IMG/VR virus record: IMGVR_UViG_3300027800_000351
Location: 1 to 28,552 of that record
Origin: a virus
DNA length: 28,552 nt
Direction: 5' to 3' (one strand)
Shown here: one piece after another, positions 21,194-27,893 of the stretch
Position numbering within the stretch: the first letter of the stretch is position 1
Layout: each line of letters opens with the position of its first letter
Program-made: the position numbers and the translations under genes
The notes under the pieces: model-generated
The model's database searches: none
What the model was told of the DNA's origin: nothing
Seen by the model: only the letters and a program-made list of their open reading frames with translations

Positions 21194-21672
21194 CCCTGCA
21201 CCTCCACGCTCTCCGGAATGTAGATATGCCGGGTAAAAAATACATACCCCGCCTGTCGCCGGTGGACCATCATGTACCCGCGGATGCCGTTGCTGAATTC
21301 TCCCAGTTCCAGATAATTGCCGGTGACGGGGGCAGTAGTCCCCGGTTTCTGCCAGCCAGCTGCTTCCAGTGCCGCGACTTTCGCCTCCAGCGCGGCCAAC
21401 ATCTCATCACAGGCTGAGGTGATTCCATCATCGCCTGATTCCAGTTCGGCAATCCGCTGCTCAGCCTCAGCCAGCTTAACCCGCAGTTCGCCAACTTCCT
21501 CAATCAGGCATTTTTTCTCGTCTCTTAGATCCAACTCGGATGCCTGGCTGAGTTCCCCAGTATGAAGGTGATCCGCAAGCTCCTCACGCAAAAATTCAAT
21601 CTCTCCCCTGAGAATTTGAATCGTCGCTTTCATTCGTCCGAATGTCATGTTATCAATCGTCCTGATACCCAT
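21190..21672 (-). CDS. Coiled-coil protein of unknown function
   Basis: A 160-residue protein, mostly coiled coil from about 12-100 (LRGEIEFLREELADHLHTG, LIEEVGELRVKLAEAEQRI), followed by a beta tail (YLELGEFSNGIRGYMMVHRR, GYVFFTRHIYIPESVEVQG). Two genes that follow share the plan of coil plus a hydrophobic tail ending in IPE or MPE, so the three may derive from one ancestor. The ATG follows GAGGTAAGAAA. Function unknown. Confidence 0.72.
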   Translation of the reverse strand: MGIRTIDNMTFGRMKATIQILRGEIEFLREELADHLHTGELSQASELDLRDEKKCLIEEVGELRVKLAEAEQRIAELESGDDGITSACDEMLAALEAKVAALEAAGWQKPGTTAPVTGNYLELGEFSNGIRGYMMVHRRQAGYVFFTRHIYIPESVEVQG

Positions 21673-21676
21673 TTTC

Positions 21677-21832
21677 TTACCTCACATTCGCTACTCTGCG
21701 ATTGCCGCAGATGTGATGATTCCATTCACCGTATTGATCCTGACTGTAGAGCGGTTTCCCGCACCAGGTGCAGGTACAAGTGCAAAATTTGTATGGCTTC
21801 CCGCACAACAGGCATTTGTATTTCGCGGTTAT
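21677..21832 (-). CDS. Cysteine-rich 51-residue protein with an apparent ATA start
   Basis: The frame from 21832 to TAA 21679-21677 encodes a dense zinc knuckle: YKCLLCGKPYKFCTCTCT, then WCGKPLYSQDQYGEWNHHIC. Its first codon is ATA, in ATAA that overlaps the stop of the preceding gene, exactly where neighbouring genes use ATGA. No ATG, GTG or TTG lies before the first Cys pair. Either AUA is used as a start, or a G-to-A change has crippled the gene. The GAGGTAAG at its end serves the next gene. The coding nature rests on the regular CxxC pattern and the tight fit between genes. Confidence 0.65.
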   Translation of the reverse strand: MTAKYKCLLCGKPYKFCTCTCTWCGKPLYSQDQYGEWNHHICGNRRVANVR

Positions 21833-22314
21833 GGTTGACCTGCTTTTTTCTCGGACGGGTCGAAAGGGGCGGGGTCTTCGTCTTCTTTTTCGACCGATTC
21901 AACCGCTTTGCCGGGCTTGTTCTTCTTCGAATATTCCGCCCAGTAATTTTTCATGTACTCGGCTTTTTGCTTTTTGACACATTCTGGTTCACCGCAGCTT
22001 TTCGCTTTCCCCTGCAGGGGTTTTCCGCAATAGCAAAGACGATCAGATTCCGGCTGATCATCGACCTTGACCGGTTCCTTCCGGATGCGGCTTTGCAGCG
22101 GCCCCGGCTGGACCAGCTCAGGCGCGGGGACAACCGGCGCAATTTCATCCTTGCCTACCAGCTGCCCTACAATACTGAGTAATGCGGGGGACGCACTGAA
22201 CACCACCATGCGGGTTTCCACACGAGCATCCACACCCATGTACGCGCTCAGCGATTCCACCAGGGCAACCAACCCTTTGTTTACTTTCTCCGAATCAATC
22301 ATCATCGAGTCCAT
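21829..22314 (-). CDS. Protein with C-terminal zinc-binding motif
   Basis: A 161-residue protein. Residues 1-60 form an alpha/beta region (KVNKGLVALVESLSAYMGVD, TRMVVFSASPALLSIVGQLV). A linker with PVVPAPELVQPGP follows, then a zinc motif CYCGKPLQGKAKSCGEPEC, a typical treble-clef-like CxC-x12-C-x4-C arrangement, and a basic helix KKQKAEYMKNYWAEYSKKN that could bind nucleic acid. The end is acidic (EKEDEDPAPFDPSEKK). Start 22314 is chosen because AAGGAG lies 7 bases upstream and the preceding stop is 10 bases before. An ATACTGAGT-like site lies inside (22172). Function unknown. Confidence 0.75.
   Translation of the reverse strand: MDSMMIDSEKVNKGLVALVESLSAYMGVDARVETRMVVFSASPALLSIVGQLVGKDEIAPVVPAPELVQPGPLQSRIRKEPVKVDDQPESDRLCYCGKPLQGKAKSCGEPECVKKQKAEYMKNYWAEYSKKNKPGKAVESVEKEDEDPAPFDPSEKKAGQP
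22172..22182. promoter_or_regulatory. ATACTCAGTAT-like site 10
   Basis: ATACTGAGTAA, 10 of 11, reverse orientation, inside the zinc-motif gene 21829-22314. Confidence 0.5.
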
Positions 22315-22324
22315 TTCAATCTCC

Positions 22325-23197
22325 TTACGCCCAAATCTTTGTCGGGGTTTTATCCCCGTACACCCAGCTGCTGACCAGTGTCTGGCCAAAACCATTAATA
22401 ATGTCTTCCCAGGCTAAAATTTTTGTAACGTGAAATCTACCCAGATTGACCGCACCCTCTGCCAGAATCATCCCGCAGCGCAGCGGGGCGCGGTAACCGC
22501 TGATATCGTTGATGCCGGTATCCTGCTGTTTGTTGCGGTTCAGACTGCGTTCCAGTGCCAGTCCGGCGTCATATCGCCCCCGTTTCCCCGCGTCACTCAG
22601 TATGGAATAGGCTTCCTTCACCCGCAGGAACACATCCGCCGCGTTGATTTCCTTGCAGTGGTCCGGGTGCCAGGTCAACGCCATGCGCCGGTATGCCGCC
22701 TTGATCGCGTCCGGAGCTGCATCCTGACGGATACCCAGCAGGCCGTACAGTGTCAGTGCCTCGGTCGGGTTGGTGTCCGCACAGAACCACGCCCGCAGGA
22801 CCGATTCGGGGAACACAAACGACCAGGTATTCCCCGCGTCCATGCCCAGTGCAATCCGTTCATCCCCACCCTTATCTTTCGCGGTGGCCAGATAATGGAC
22901 CTCTAAAATATTCATGCTGGACTGGGGCATTCCCGACACTGCCGCGCAGCGTTCCACGATGGGTTGTTCGCCAAAATAGGCGTCAATCCAGCTCAGCACC
23001 AGGTTCTCATGCCGCGGGTTGACCACCCACGATTTTTCATTCGGATCAAACCGCCGCTCTGTACTCGGCAGGGTTTTGATCATATCGACCATAACCCGGT
23101 GGAACGGGGTTTTGACAATCAGACCATTATTTTCGACCCGCACGCTGCATTGATTTTTCTGAAACTTCCCTACGGTAAACAGCGTTGTTTGTTGCAT
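22325..23197 (-). CDS. J-domain protein with HARP-like N-terminus
   Basis: A 290-residue protein. Residues 1-80 (VGKFQKNQCSVRVENNGLIV, then MIKTLPSTERRFDPNEKSWVV) resemble the HARP domain of annealing helicases, with the P-x-R-x-FDP-x-K-x-W pattern. A complete J domain spans about 148-211 with HPD at 177-179 and KEAYSILSDAGKRGRYD closing it. The middle is unknown. J domains stimulate the ATPase of host DnaK, so it may recruit host chaperones to the replication complex. A HARP-J fusion is unusual. Start 23197 follows GGAGG; the earlier frame start at 23242 lies inside the preceding gene. An ATACTCAGTAT-like site lies in the J domain (22593). Confidence 0.87.
   Translation of the reverse strand: MQQTTLFTVGKFQKNQCSVRVENNGLIVKTPFHRVMVDMIKTLPSTERRFDPNEKSWVVNPRHENLVLSWIDAYFGEQPIVERCAAVSGMPQSSMNILEVHYLATAKDKGGDERIALGMDAGNTWSFVFPESVLRAWFCADTNPTEALTLYGLLGIRQDAAPDAIKAAYRRMALTWHPDHCKEINAADVFLRVKEAYSILSDAGKRGRYDAGLALERSLNRNKQQDTGINDISGYRAPLRCGMILAEGAVNLGRFHVTKILAWEDIINGFGQTLVSSWVYGDKTPTKIWA
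22593..22603. promoter_or_regulatory. ATACTCAGTAT-like site 11
   Basis: TCACTCAGTAT followed by GG, inside the J-domain coding region. Confidence 0.5.
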
Positions 23198-23198
23198 T

Positions 23199-23432
23199 TC
23201 AACCTCCAGAAAACGGATAAATCCTGCCGGCATCATCTTCACTCACCAGAAATCCGGCAAACTCCAACGATGCCAGCAGTCCGTCTGCGTCCTTCACCCC
23301 CGCCAGTTTGGCCAGCTGTCCCTTGAGGATACCGGTATCCCCTGCAGGGACAATGAGCTGGTTGTACAGCCGTTCCAGTCGTCCAGGACACGGCTTATGC
23401 ACAAACTGGCGGGCGGTGGAAGGTTCACTCAT
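23199..23432 (-). CDS. Small protein, possible winged-helix
   Basis: A 77-residue protein beginning MSEPSTARQFVHKPCPGRLE. LERLYNQLIVPAGDTGILKG, then LAKLAGVKDADGLLASLEFA and a beta hairpin FLVSEDDAGRIYPF have the pattern helix, helix, hairpin of a winged-helix fold. The ATG overlaps the nuclease stop by ATGA. It lies between a nuclease and the J-domain protein, so an accessory DNA-binding role is plausible but unproven. Confidence 0.7.
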   Translation of the reverse strand: MSEPSTARQFVHKPCPGRLERLYNQLIVPAGDTGILKGQLAKLAGVKDADGLLASLEFAGFLVSEDDAGRIYPFSGG

Positions 23433-24199
23433 TTTTGATACTTTCCCCTGCAGTTGGCAAAAAAGTCGCAGTATTGTTCGTTACAGCGCCAGCCGGTCGG
23501 GTTGATCGGGTACACATCCAGCTCGATGGCCTTCCATACCCGGGCAACGATATCCATCAGGAAGAAAATCTCAGCCGGTTTGTGGCTGTGTTCCAGCATC
23601 TGGAACTTTGGTTCCTTGGTTTTCACGAACACCAGGTGCTTGAATTTCCAGTTGACCGGAATTCCCATCTGGTTCATCGCCGCCAGGTAAAACAGGGTTT
23701 GCAGTGAATCACTGGCTTTTGCTTCTGTCCAGCTCATTTTGGACGTTTTGAAATCTGCCGGGGTGCCGTCATCCAGAATAGCGTCGATGTAACCAATGAC
23801 CGGAATCGGTACGCCCGGAACACGCAGCTCCACTTTGCGTTCGATTTTGTACCCGGCTTCATCTTGCCCTGGGTGGATATCGGCAATCGCGGTTTTGATG
23901 GTTGGGTGAGTCAGCATCCGCAGCCCATCGTTGTAATGCTGTTCCGGAGTATCCAGACCCCACTCGACGGCATCCTTCGCAGTCGCTTTCTTGAATTCCT
24001 CATCCCAGATTTTGACTACATCCCCATCGGTGACCTGCACCAGGCGCTCAACCGTGCCGTGGAACGCGGATCCAACCACCAGGGCTGGAGAGGATTTCAC
24101 CGGATCCTTGAGAATGTACTTGCGCCGCCAGGCTTCCGGACAATCCAGATACAACGTGATGCTGGAATAGCTTAGGTGATCAATTGCTGGGGCGGTCAT
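23429..24199 (-). CDS. RecB/Cas4-type PD-(D/E)XK nuclease
   Basis: A 256-residue protein with the family layout: YSSITLYLDCPEAWRRKY at the start (first Cys at 20), VGSAFHGTVE at 42-51, the catalytic IGYIDAILDDG and ADFKTSK (D139, D149, K151), and a QTLFYLAAM helix in the QxxxY role at 167-171. Three C-terminal Cys (239, 244, 250) with Cys20 could hold an iron-sulphur cluster, as in Cas4 and AddB. It should process DNA ends to give single strands for RecT, whose gene overlaps by ATGA. Length fits the phage version of this family. Confidence 0.92.
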   Translation of the reverse strand: MTAPAIDHLSYSSITLYLDCPEAWRRKYILKDPVKSSPALVVGSAFHGTVERLVQVTDGDVVKIWDEEFKKATAKDAVEWGLDTPEQHYNDGLRMLTHPTIKTAIADIHPGQDEAGYKIERKVELRVPGVPIPVIGYIDAILDDGTPADFKTSKMSWTEAKASDSLQTLFYLAAMNQMGIPVNWKFKHLVFVKTKEPKFQMLEHSHKPAEIFFLMDIVARVWKAIELDVYPINPTGWRCNEQYCDFFANCRGKYQK

Positions 24200-24972
24200 T
24201 TTGCACCGGCCATTTTTGCGGCAACCGCTGCAATTTCGTCATCCGTCCCCGGAATTTTGCCTTCATTCGCTGTCAGGATGGCCTCAGCTCCAAACATGGA
24301 AAGCAGGTCATCCAGGCTGATTTTCGGCTGCTGTGGGGGCACGTCTACGACTGCCGGGGTTGTGTAGGCAGGCTGCGCAACGGCATCGATGATGTTTCCG
24401 CTGTCATCAATTGCTGCGCCATATTCTTCCGGCATTTTCATCATGGCCGACATACCGCAAATGATATCCGGGGCGACCATATCCGCCACAAATCCGATTG
24501 CCCGCCATCGGCACATGTTTTCAGGGTAGGTTGCCCAGCCCGAATCTACTTTCACAACTCCGGCCCGTTTGGCGTCATCCATCGTGAACTGTGCGGTGAA
24601 CTGGAATCCGTTCTTTCGGACCATCGTACACTCGTACCCGTAGAAACTGCCGTCAGTCTTGGTCAACCGTTTGACATCAATTTTTGTGATTTCCGGATGA
24701 TTGACCAGCAGCGCCAGGGCTCCCCGTGGGGACAATCCCGGCTTACCCAGAACAACCTGGACAAACTCGAAACTGGCGGTCAGTCCCATCCCCAGTTCAA
24801 ATCCCTTGAGCATGATCACCGCGGCCTGTTCCGGGCTGCTGACCCCAAATAAACGGCTTTTGTAGATGATCGGAGATAATTCCATCACCATCTGCCACAT
24901 CTGCGGGGTTAACTGACGTTGAAACCCCAGTGCGCTTGATCCAGTGGTCTGCGTTGCTAATGCTGTCTCCAT
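24196..24972 (-). CDS. recT: RecT-family single-strand annealing protein
   Basis: A 258-residue recombinase. It contains the family core: AAVIMLKGFELGMGLTASFE, GLSPRGALALLVNHPEI, CTMVRKNGFQFTAQFTMDDA, then KAGVVKVDSGW-like and YPENMCRWRAIGFVADMVAP, all conserved in phage RecT proteins. The C-terminus has a low-complexity linker and a helix. It coats single-stranded DNA and anneals complementary strands. It works with the adjoining Cas4/RecB nuclease, and an SSB-like protein lies four genes upstream. Ribosome site AAGGAGAT precedes the ATG by 7 bases and matches a stretch of the candidate small RNA at 10618-10630. Confidence 0.93.
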   Translation of the reverse strand: METALATQTTGSSALGFQRQLTPQMWQMVMELSPIIYKSRLFGVSSPEQAAVIMLKGFELGMGLTASFEFVQVVLGKPGLSPRGALALLVNHPEITKIDVKRLTKTDGSFYGYECTMVRKNGFQFTAQFTMDDAKRAGVVKVDSGWATYPENMCRWRAIGFVADMVAPDIICGMSAMMKMPEEYGAAIDDSGNIIDAVAQPAYTTPAVVDVPPQQPKISLDDLLSMFGAEAILTANEGKIPGTDDEIAAVAAKMAGAK

Positions 24973-24990
24973 AAATAAATCTCCTTGTCG

Positions 24991-25767
24991 CTAGTTGAAA
25001 ATATTGACCAGTTCGGATTCACCGTTCTGGTTGGTAACAAATTCGAGTTTGGATTTCCCCCTCAAACCGAGAAAATCGCGGATCCGGTCGCGGGTGATTT
25101 TGCCAATCCCTTCAACCGGGCAGGCAATGTCCAAATCTGTCAAACCGACCAATACCTCCGACAACCTCCCTCCGCCCCATTGCAGCAGGGCTATGGATTT
25201 CTCTACCCCGATTCCGGGTAACGATGCCAGAAATTGCTCCTTTGCTCCCAGTGCCAGCGCCTGGCGTGCGGGGAGAATCGGCAGGACATCCGCCCGGTCG
25301 CGCCGTCCTATACTCAGTATGGAGGGGGCATATTCGCTGTCTCCCCCGCAATTCACAATAAAAATCCCCATTTCCTGAGCAGTGGTCAACGCCCCCATCA
25401 GTGCGCTGTAACTCCAGCCGGTTTCCCCACGCTCCGGGGTGATGACCTTTCCCGCCTTGCTGCATCCCAGTGCGCCGGTGATGACCAGGTAAGGCCACCA
25501 GGTAGGCCGTTGTCCCTGTTCCAATTGGACGTGGCGCTGTTCGGAGATTTTCAGCATCTGCGGGAACAGCCGTTCGTCTCGCAGGGTGGATAACAGGTCG
25601 TCCGGGGTTTTACGTTCAGCGCAGATCATGTGCCCGTCGCTGGTCACGGCCAGCAAATCCCCGGCATCCAGCATGGTGACCGATGACGGGCATCCGAATG
25701 CGAGTTTTTGAACCCAGTCGGGTTCCCGGCTGTCGATGATCACTGCGGTTATCGTTGCTGTTGTCAT
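24991..25767 (-). CDS. XPF/ERCC4-type structure-specific nuclease
   Basis: A 258-residue protein. The nuclease core has IIDSREPD (DxRE at 12-15), LDAGDLL (GD at 36-37) and ERKTPDDLL (ERK at 51-53 and DD at 56-57), the GDx-ERKxxxD signature. A C-terminal double helix-hairpin-helix follows (LASLPGIGVEKSIALLQ and CPVEGIGKITRDRIRDF). These enzymes cut branched or flap DNA near junctions. In a RecT-type recombination system it can resolve or trim intermediates. Start 25767 follows GAGGTGACC; an upstream GTG at 25773 lies in that ribosome site. An exact ATACTCAGTAT lies inside (25310-25320). Confidence 0.92.
   Translation of the reverse strand: MTTATITAVIIDSREPDWVQKLAFGCPSSVTMLDAGDLLAVTSDGHMICAERKTPDDLLSTLRDERLFPQMLKISEQRHVQLEQGQRPTWWPYLVITGALGCSKAGKVITPERGETGWSYSALMGALTTAQEMGIFIVNCGGDSEYAPSILSIGRRDRADVLPILPARQALALGAKEQFLASLPGIGVEKSIALLQWGGGRLSEVLVGLTDLDIACPVEGIGKITRDRIRDFLGLRGKSKLEFVTNQNGESELVNIFN
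25310..25320. promoter_or_regulatory. ATACTCAGTAT site 12 (exact)
   Basis: Exact palindrome followed by GG, inside the ERCC4 nuclease gene. Confidence 0.6.
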
Positions 25768-25795
25768 GGTCACCTCAGGTTATCTACTGAAAAAA

Positions 25796-26008
25796 TTAAA
25801 CTGACTTTTTTTTGTCGATATGGTTGGCTGCTTGTCGCAAATTCAAAGCAAGATCGCGGGCCACAGCAGGGGTTAATGAATAGCGACCATTGCCAATGAT
25901 CAAAATGATGAATTGATTTGAATATTCAACACTAACAGGGATATTTCTCGGTTTAACTACAGTTGGAGTTTGTGTATCGCCGTCCTGTTCCAATTTCTGA
26001 TTTTCCAT
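25796..26008 (-). CDS. Small protein of unknown function
   Basis: A 70-residue protein. The N-terminal 25 residues are polar, followed by VSVEYSNQFIILIIGNGRYS and LTPAVARDLALNLRQAANHI, a strand-strand-helix unit. The sequence pattern of NGRYSLTPAVARDLALNLR is common in small phage and actinobacterial proteins of unknown role that end in a helix. AGAGGTG precedes the ATG. It lies behind a 270-base gap and ahead of the nuclease gene. Confidence 0.7.
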   Translation of the reverse strand: MENQKLEQDGDTQTPTVVKPRNIPVSVEYSNQFIILIIGNGRYSLTPAVARDLALNLRQAANHIDKKKSV

Positions 26009-26278
26009 AACACCTCTGATCTGATTTGCAGTTATTAAGTGCCGTCTCTCCGGCTGTCACGTACATTCTGGTAAGACGTTTACCCTGGTTGCTGCCCGTT
26101 TATATGGTCGGTTTTGAACCAGAAAGTCAACTCATCCATGTTGGGTGTTGGGATTTGAACCCTGATCGTAGTTTTCGAGTCGTAGCGTCGGGAGTTAGTT
26201 GTTAGCCCGATATTTGATCAGTCACTCGGTACCGCGCTGTGTGTCCCACCACACCGCCACCCAATTTGGAGAACTGCC
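26009..26278. other. Intergenic gap of 270 bases with a tRNA T-arm-like motif
   Basis: No reading frame with a ribosome site spans this stretch. The minus strand contains GGGTTCAAATCCC (26162-26150), which looks like a tRNA T-arm, and GGTTCAAAACC (26121-26111). The matching acceptor, D-arm and anticodon arm could not be built. A hairpin TCGGG (26200-26196 side) with CCCGA lies upstream of it. It may be a decayed tRNA, an attachment-site remnant, or chance. Confidence 0.4.
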
Positions 26279-26470
26279 TTATCCGGGGCAGCAGGCTCCA
26301 ATCAAAAGTGCATCTTCCTGCAAATTCCCAGCCGCCTCAGCATCCCGGGCCAGTGCCAGGTGGAGAGCCTCATCATGGCTCATAATTTCCGCATCCGGCA
26401 CGTAGGCCGCAATCAACTCATCTTCGGCAATCTGCTGCCATACGCTGGACATGGTTGTCATCGTTGCCAC
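26279..26470 (-). CDS. Small acidic protein of unknown function
   Basis: A 63-residue protein, start GTG 26470, six bases after AGGAGG (the ribosome site is strong and decides the start). It reads ATMTTMSSVWQQIAEDELIA, then DAEIMSHDEALHLALARDAE, and ends LLIGACCPG, mainly helical and acidic with two adjacent Cys near the end. It directly follows the SSB-like gene by 10 bases. No family is recognised. Confidence 0.7.
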   Translation of the reverse strand: MATMTTMSSVWQQIAEDELIAAYVPDAEIMSHDEALHLALARDAEAAGNLQEDALLIGACCPG

Positions 26471-26480
26471 AGTACACCTC

Positions 26481-27251
26481 CTAGAACGGGATCTGTTCCT
26501 GGACACCCTTGGACATGACCTGTAGAGTCAATTCAATGACCTCCGGGCTGTCCGCGGTGAAGAATTCCCCCACCATCGGCATGGTGGACAGGTTCAGCGC
26601 AATCGTCTGACGGATAACGTTCAGGTCCGTTTGACCGCGGCAGGCATTTTCGACAATCACCGGCAGGAATTTCTTGGCGGTTTCCCGCTTGAGGTTGTTG
26701 CCATTGCCGTTGCCGCCGTTCGCGGGAGCTGGAGCCTGATAGACCGGCGCGGGTTGTGCTTCCGGAGCGGCAGGTCCGCCAGTGGAAGCAAAGTAGTCCG
26801 CCTGGCATTCTGCCTGACTGGTGAAGATCTTCACGAACGAGAACTGGGTCTTTTCGCGGGTCTCCCCGTTCTTTTCGTAGGTCTCACCGGTGGGGGTGGC
26901 AACCACATGAACATACTTGCCGGGCACCTGCGCCAGGCTGCTGACACCCAACTTCTTCAAGCTGTCCAGAGTGATATTGATCCACTCTTTGGATTCAGCG
27001 ATCAGATTGCGTTCAGTGGCTTTCGCGGGGATGTTCCCCATTTCGGCCAGCGGGTAGATGAAAATATCAATGGCGGTAACACCGCTTTTGTGGATGCCGG
27101 GGTCAAACGGCACCTTACCCACGCCCTTCACCAGGGCAACCTGCTGGACCTTGAGGTCAACCTGGCCCCAGAAATCACGGTTCGGCTCCGGCAGTTTGGC
27201 GTCCATCGCCGCATTCAGCAAATCGAAATCGTTCATCAATTGGTTTGACAT
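26481..27251 (-). CDS. Probable single-stranded DNA-binding protein with IPF tail
   Basis: A 256-residue protein. Residues about 25-150 could be an OB-like beta domain (WGQVDLKVQQVALVKGVGK, VTAIDIFIYPLAEM, WINITLDSLKKLG, KYVHVVATPTGE and TQFSFVKIF). A Pro/Ala/Gly/Asn-rich linker follows at about 165-190, then a helical part, and the chain ends EQIPF. A linker and a terminal IPF tip are hallmarks of SSB-type proteins that recruit partners. Its place beside RecT and the nucleases agrees. ATG 27251 is preferred over 27254 because AGGAG is 6 bases away. The family was not confirmed. Confidence 0.7.
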   Translation of the reverse strand: MSNQLMNDFDLLNAAMDAKLPEPNRDFWGQVDLKVQQVALVKGVGKVPFDPGIHKSGVTAIDIFIYPLAEMGNIPAKATERNLIAESKEWINITLDSLKKLGVSSLAQVPGKYVHVVATPTGETYEKNGETREKTQFSFVKIFTSQAECQADYFASTGGPAAPEAQPAPVYQAPAPANGGNGNGNNLKRETAKKFLPVIVENACRGQTDLNVIRQTIALNLSTMPMVGEFFTADSPEVIELTLQVMSKGVQEQIPF

Positions 27252-27260
27252 CATAAACTC

Positions 27261-27674
27261 CTAAAGTTCTCGTCTGAACATGACATGGGAAAATTCATTC
27301 CCGCATTGAGTAAATTCACCGGCATCAATCTTTGCCTGGTCAAAAGGTACAAATTCAACGTTGTAGGGGCTGATCAATTCCCACTTGGCAATGTTTTCTT
27401 CCCGTTTTTCAAGCCACTTCTCAGCCAGCGCTTTTTGTGGCCATTCCGCACGGATGATCCGGTTGACCAGGTCAAGGTGGAAATTTTCATAGCTGCCGTC
27501 ATGGTTATACACATAGCATTCGCGCAGGACAAACGCCGCTTCGCTTTCGGCTGTGGCAATCGCCGCTGTACGGCACTTAACCAGCTCTGGCATATCCGTC
27601 CAAACGATCACGCCGCGGTTGCTGTCTCTGTCAGCAGCGATATTCAAAATCATGACCTTTGGTAATACGCTCAT
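27261..27674 (-). CDS. Protein of unknown function
   Basis: A 137-residue protein. It opens with LPKVMILNIAADRDSNRGVI, continues VKCRTAAIATAESEAAFVLR, and holds a Trp-rich middle (AEWPQKALAEKWLEKREENI). The end has PYNVEFVPFDQAKIDAGEFT. It looks alpha/beta and soluble. GGAGTAGGG precedes the ATG, and its stop is 10 bases before the SSB-like gene, so the two may be expressed together. No family is recognised. Confidence 0.72.
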   Translation of the reverse strand: MSVLPKVMILNIAADRDSNRGVIVWTDMPELVKCRTAAIATAESEAAFVLRECYVYNHDGSYENFHLDLVNRIIRAEWPQKALAEKWLEKREENIAKWELISPYNVEFVPFDQAKIDAGEFTQCGNEFSHVMFRREL

Positions 27675-27683
27675 CCCTACTCC

Positions 27684-27893
27684 TTACGGTCTTGTCTGTG
27701 CCCCTTGCTGTTCCAGCAGGCGGGCGATTGTTTGCAGGCTGTTGATCGCGATTGCGATCCGTCTCATATCCTCGACGCGGGTCAGATCATTCAACATCGG
27801 CTCTAGTGTTCTGAGCGCTCTCACCGCTTCCTCAGCCGCCCGGTCCCGCGCCTCTTTCGCTCCGTTTGGCCACTCCCGCGCTTTTGTGCTCAC
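27684..27893 (-). CDS. Small helical protein of unknown function
   Basis: A 69-residue protein with GTG start in GTGA, overlapping the preceding stop. Residues 12-60 are one helical run (AKEARDRAAEEAVRALRTLE, DMRRIAIAINSLQTIARLLE), charged on one face and hydrophobic on the other, suitable for a helical hairpin. No zinc, membrane or enzyme motif is present. Function unknown. Confidence 0.7.
   Translation of the reverse strand: MSTKAREWPNGAKEARDRAAEEAVRALRTLEPMLNDLTRVEDMRRIAIAINSLQTIARLLEQQGAQTRP

Noticed and set aside
24184-24852. Plus-strand open frame of 222 codons opposite recT
   Set aside because: The opposite strand encodes an unmistakable RecT protein with a strong ribosome site; the plus frame lacks one and resembles no protein.
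26111-26200. tRNA gene on the minus strand, suggested by GGGTTCAAATCCC
   Set aside because: Only the T-loop fits. Outer T-stem pairs fail, and no matching acceptor, D-arm or anticodon stem could be found.
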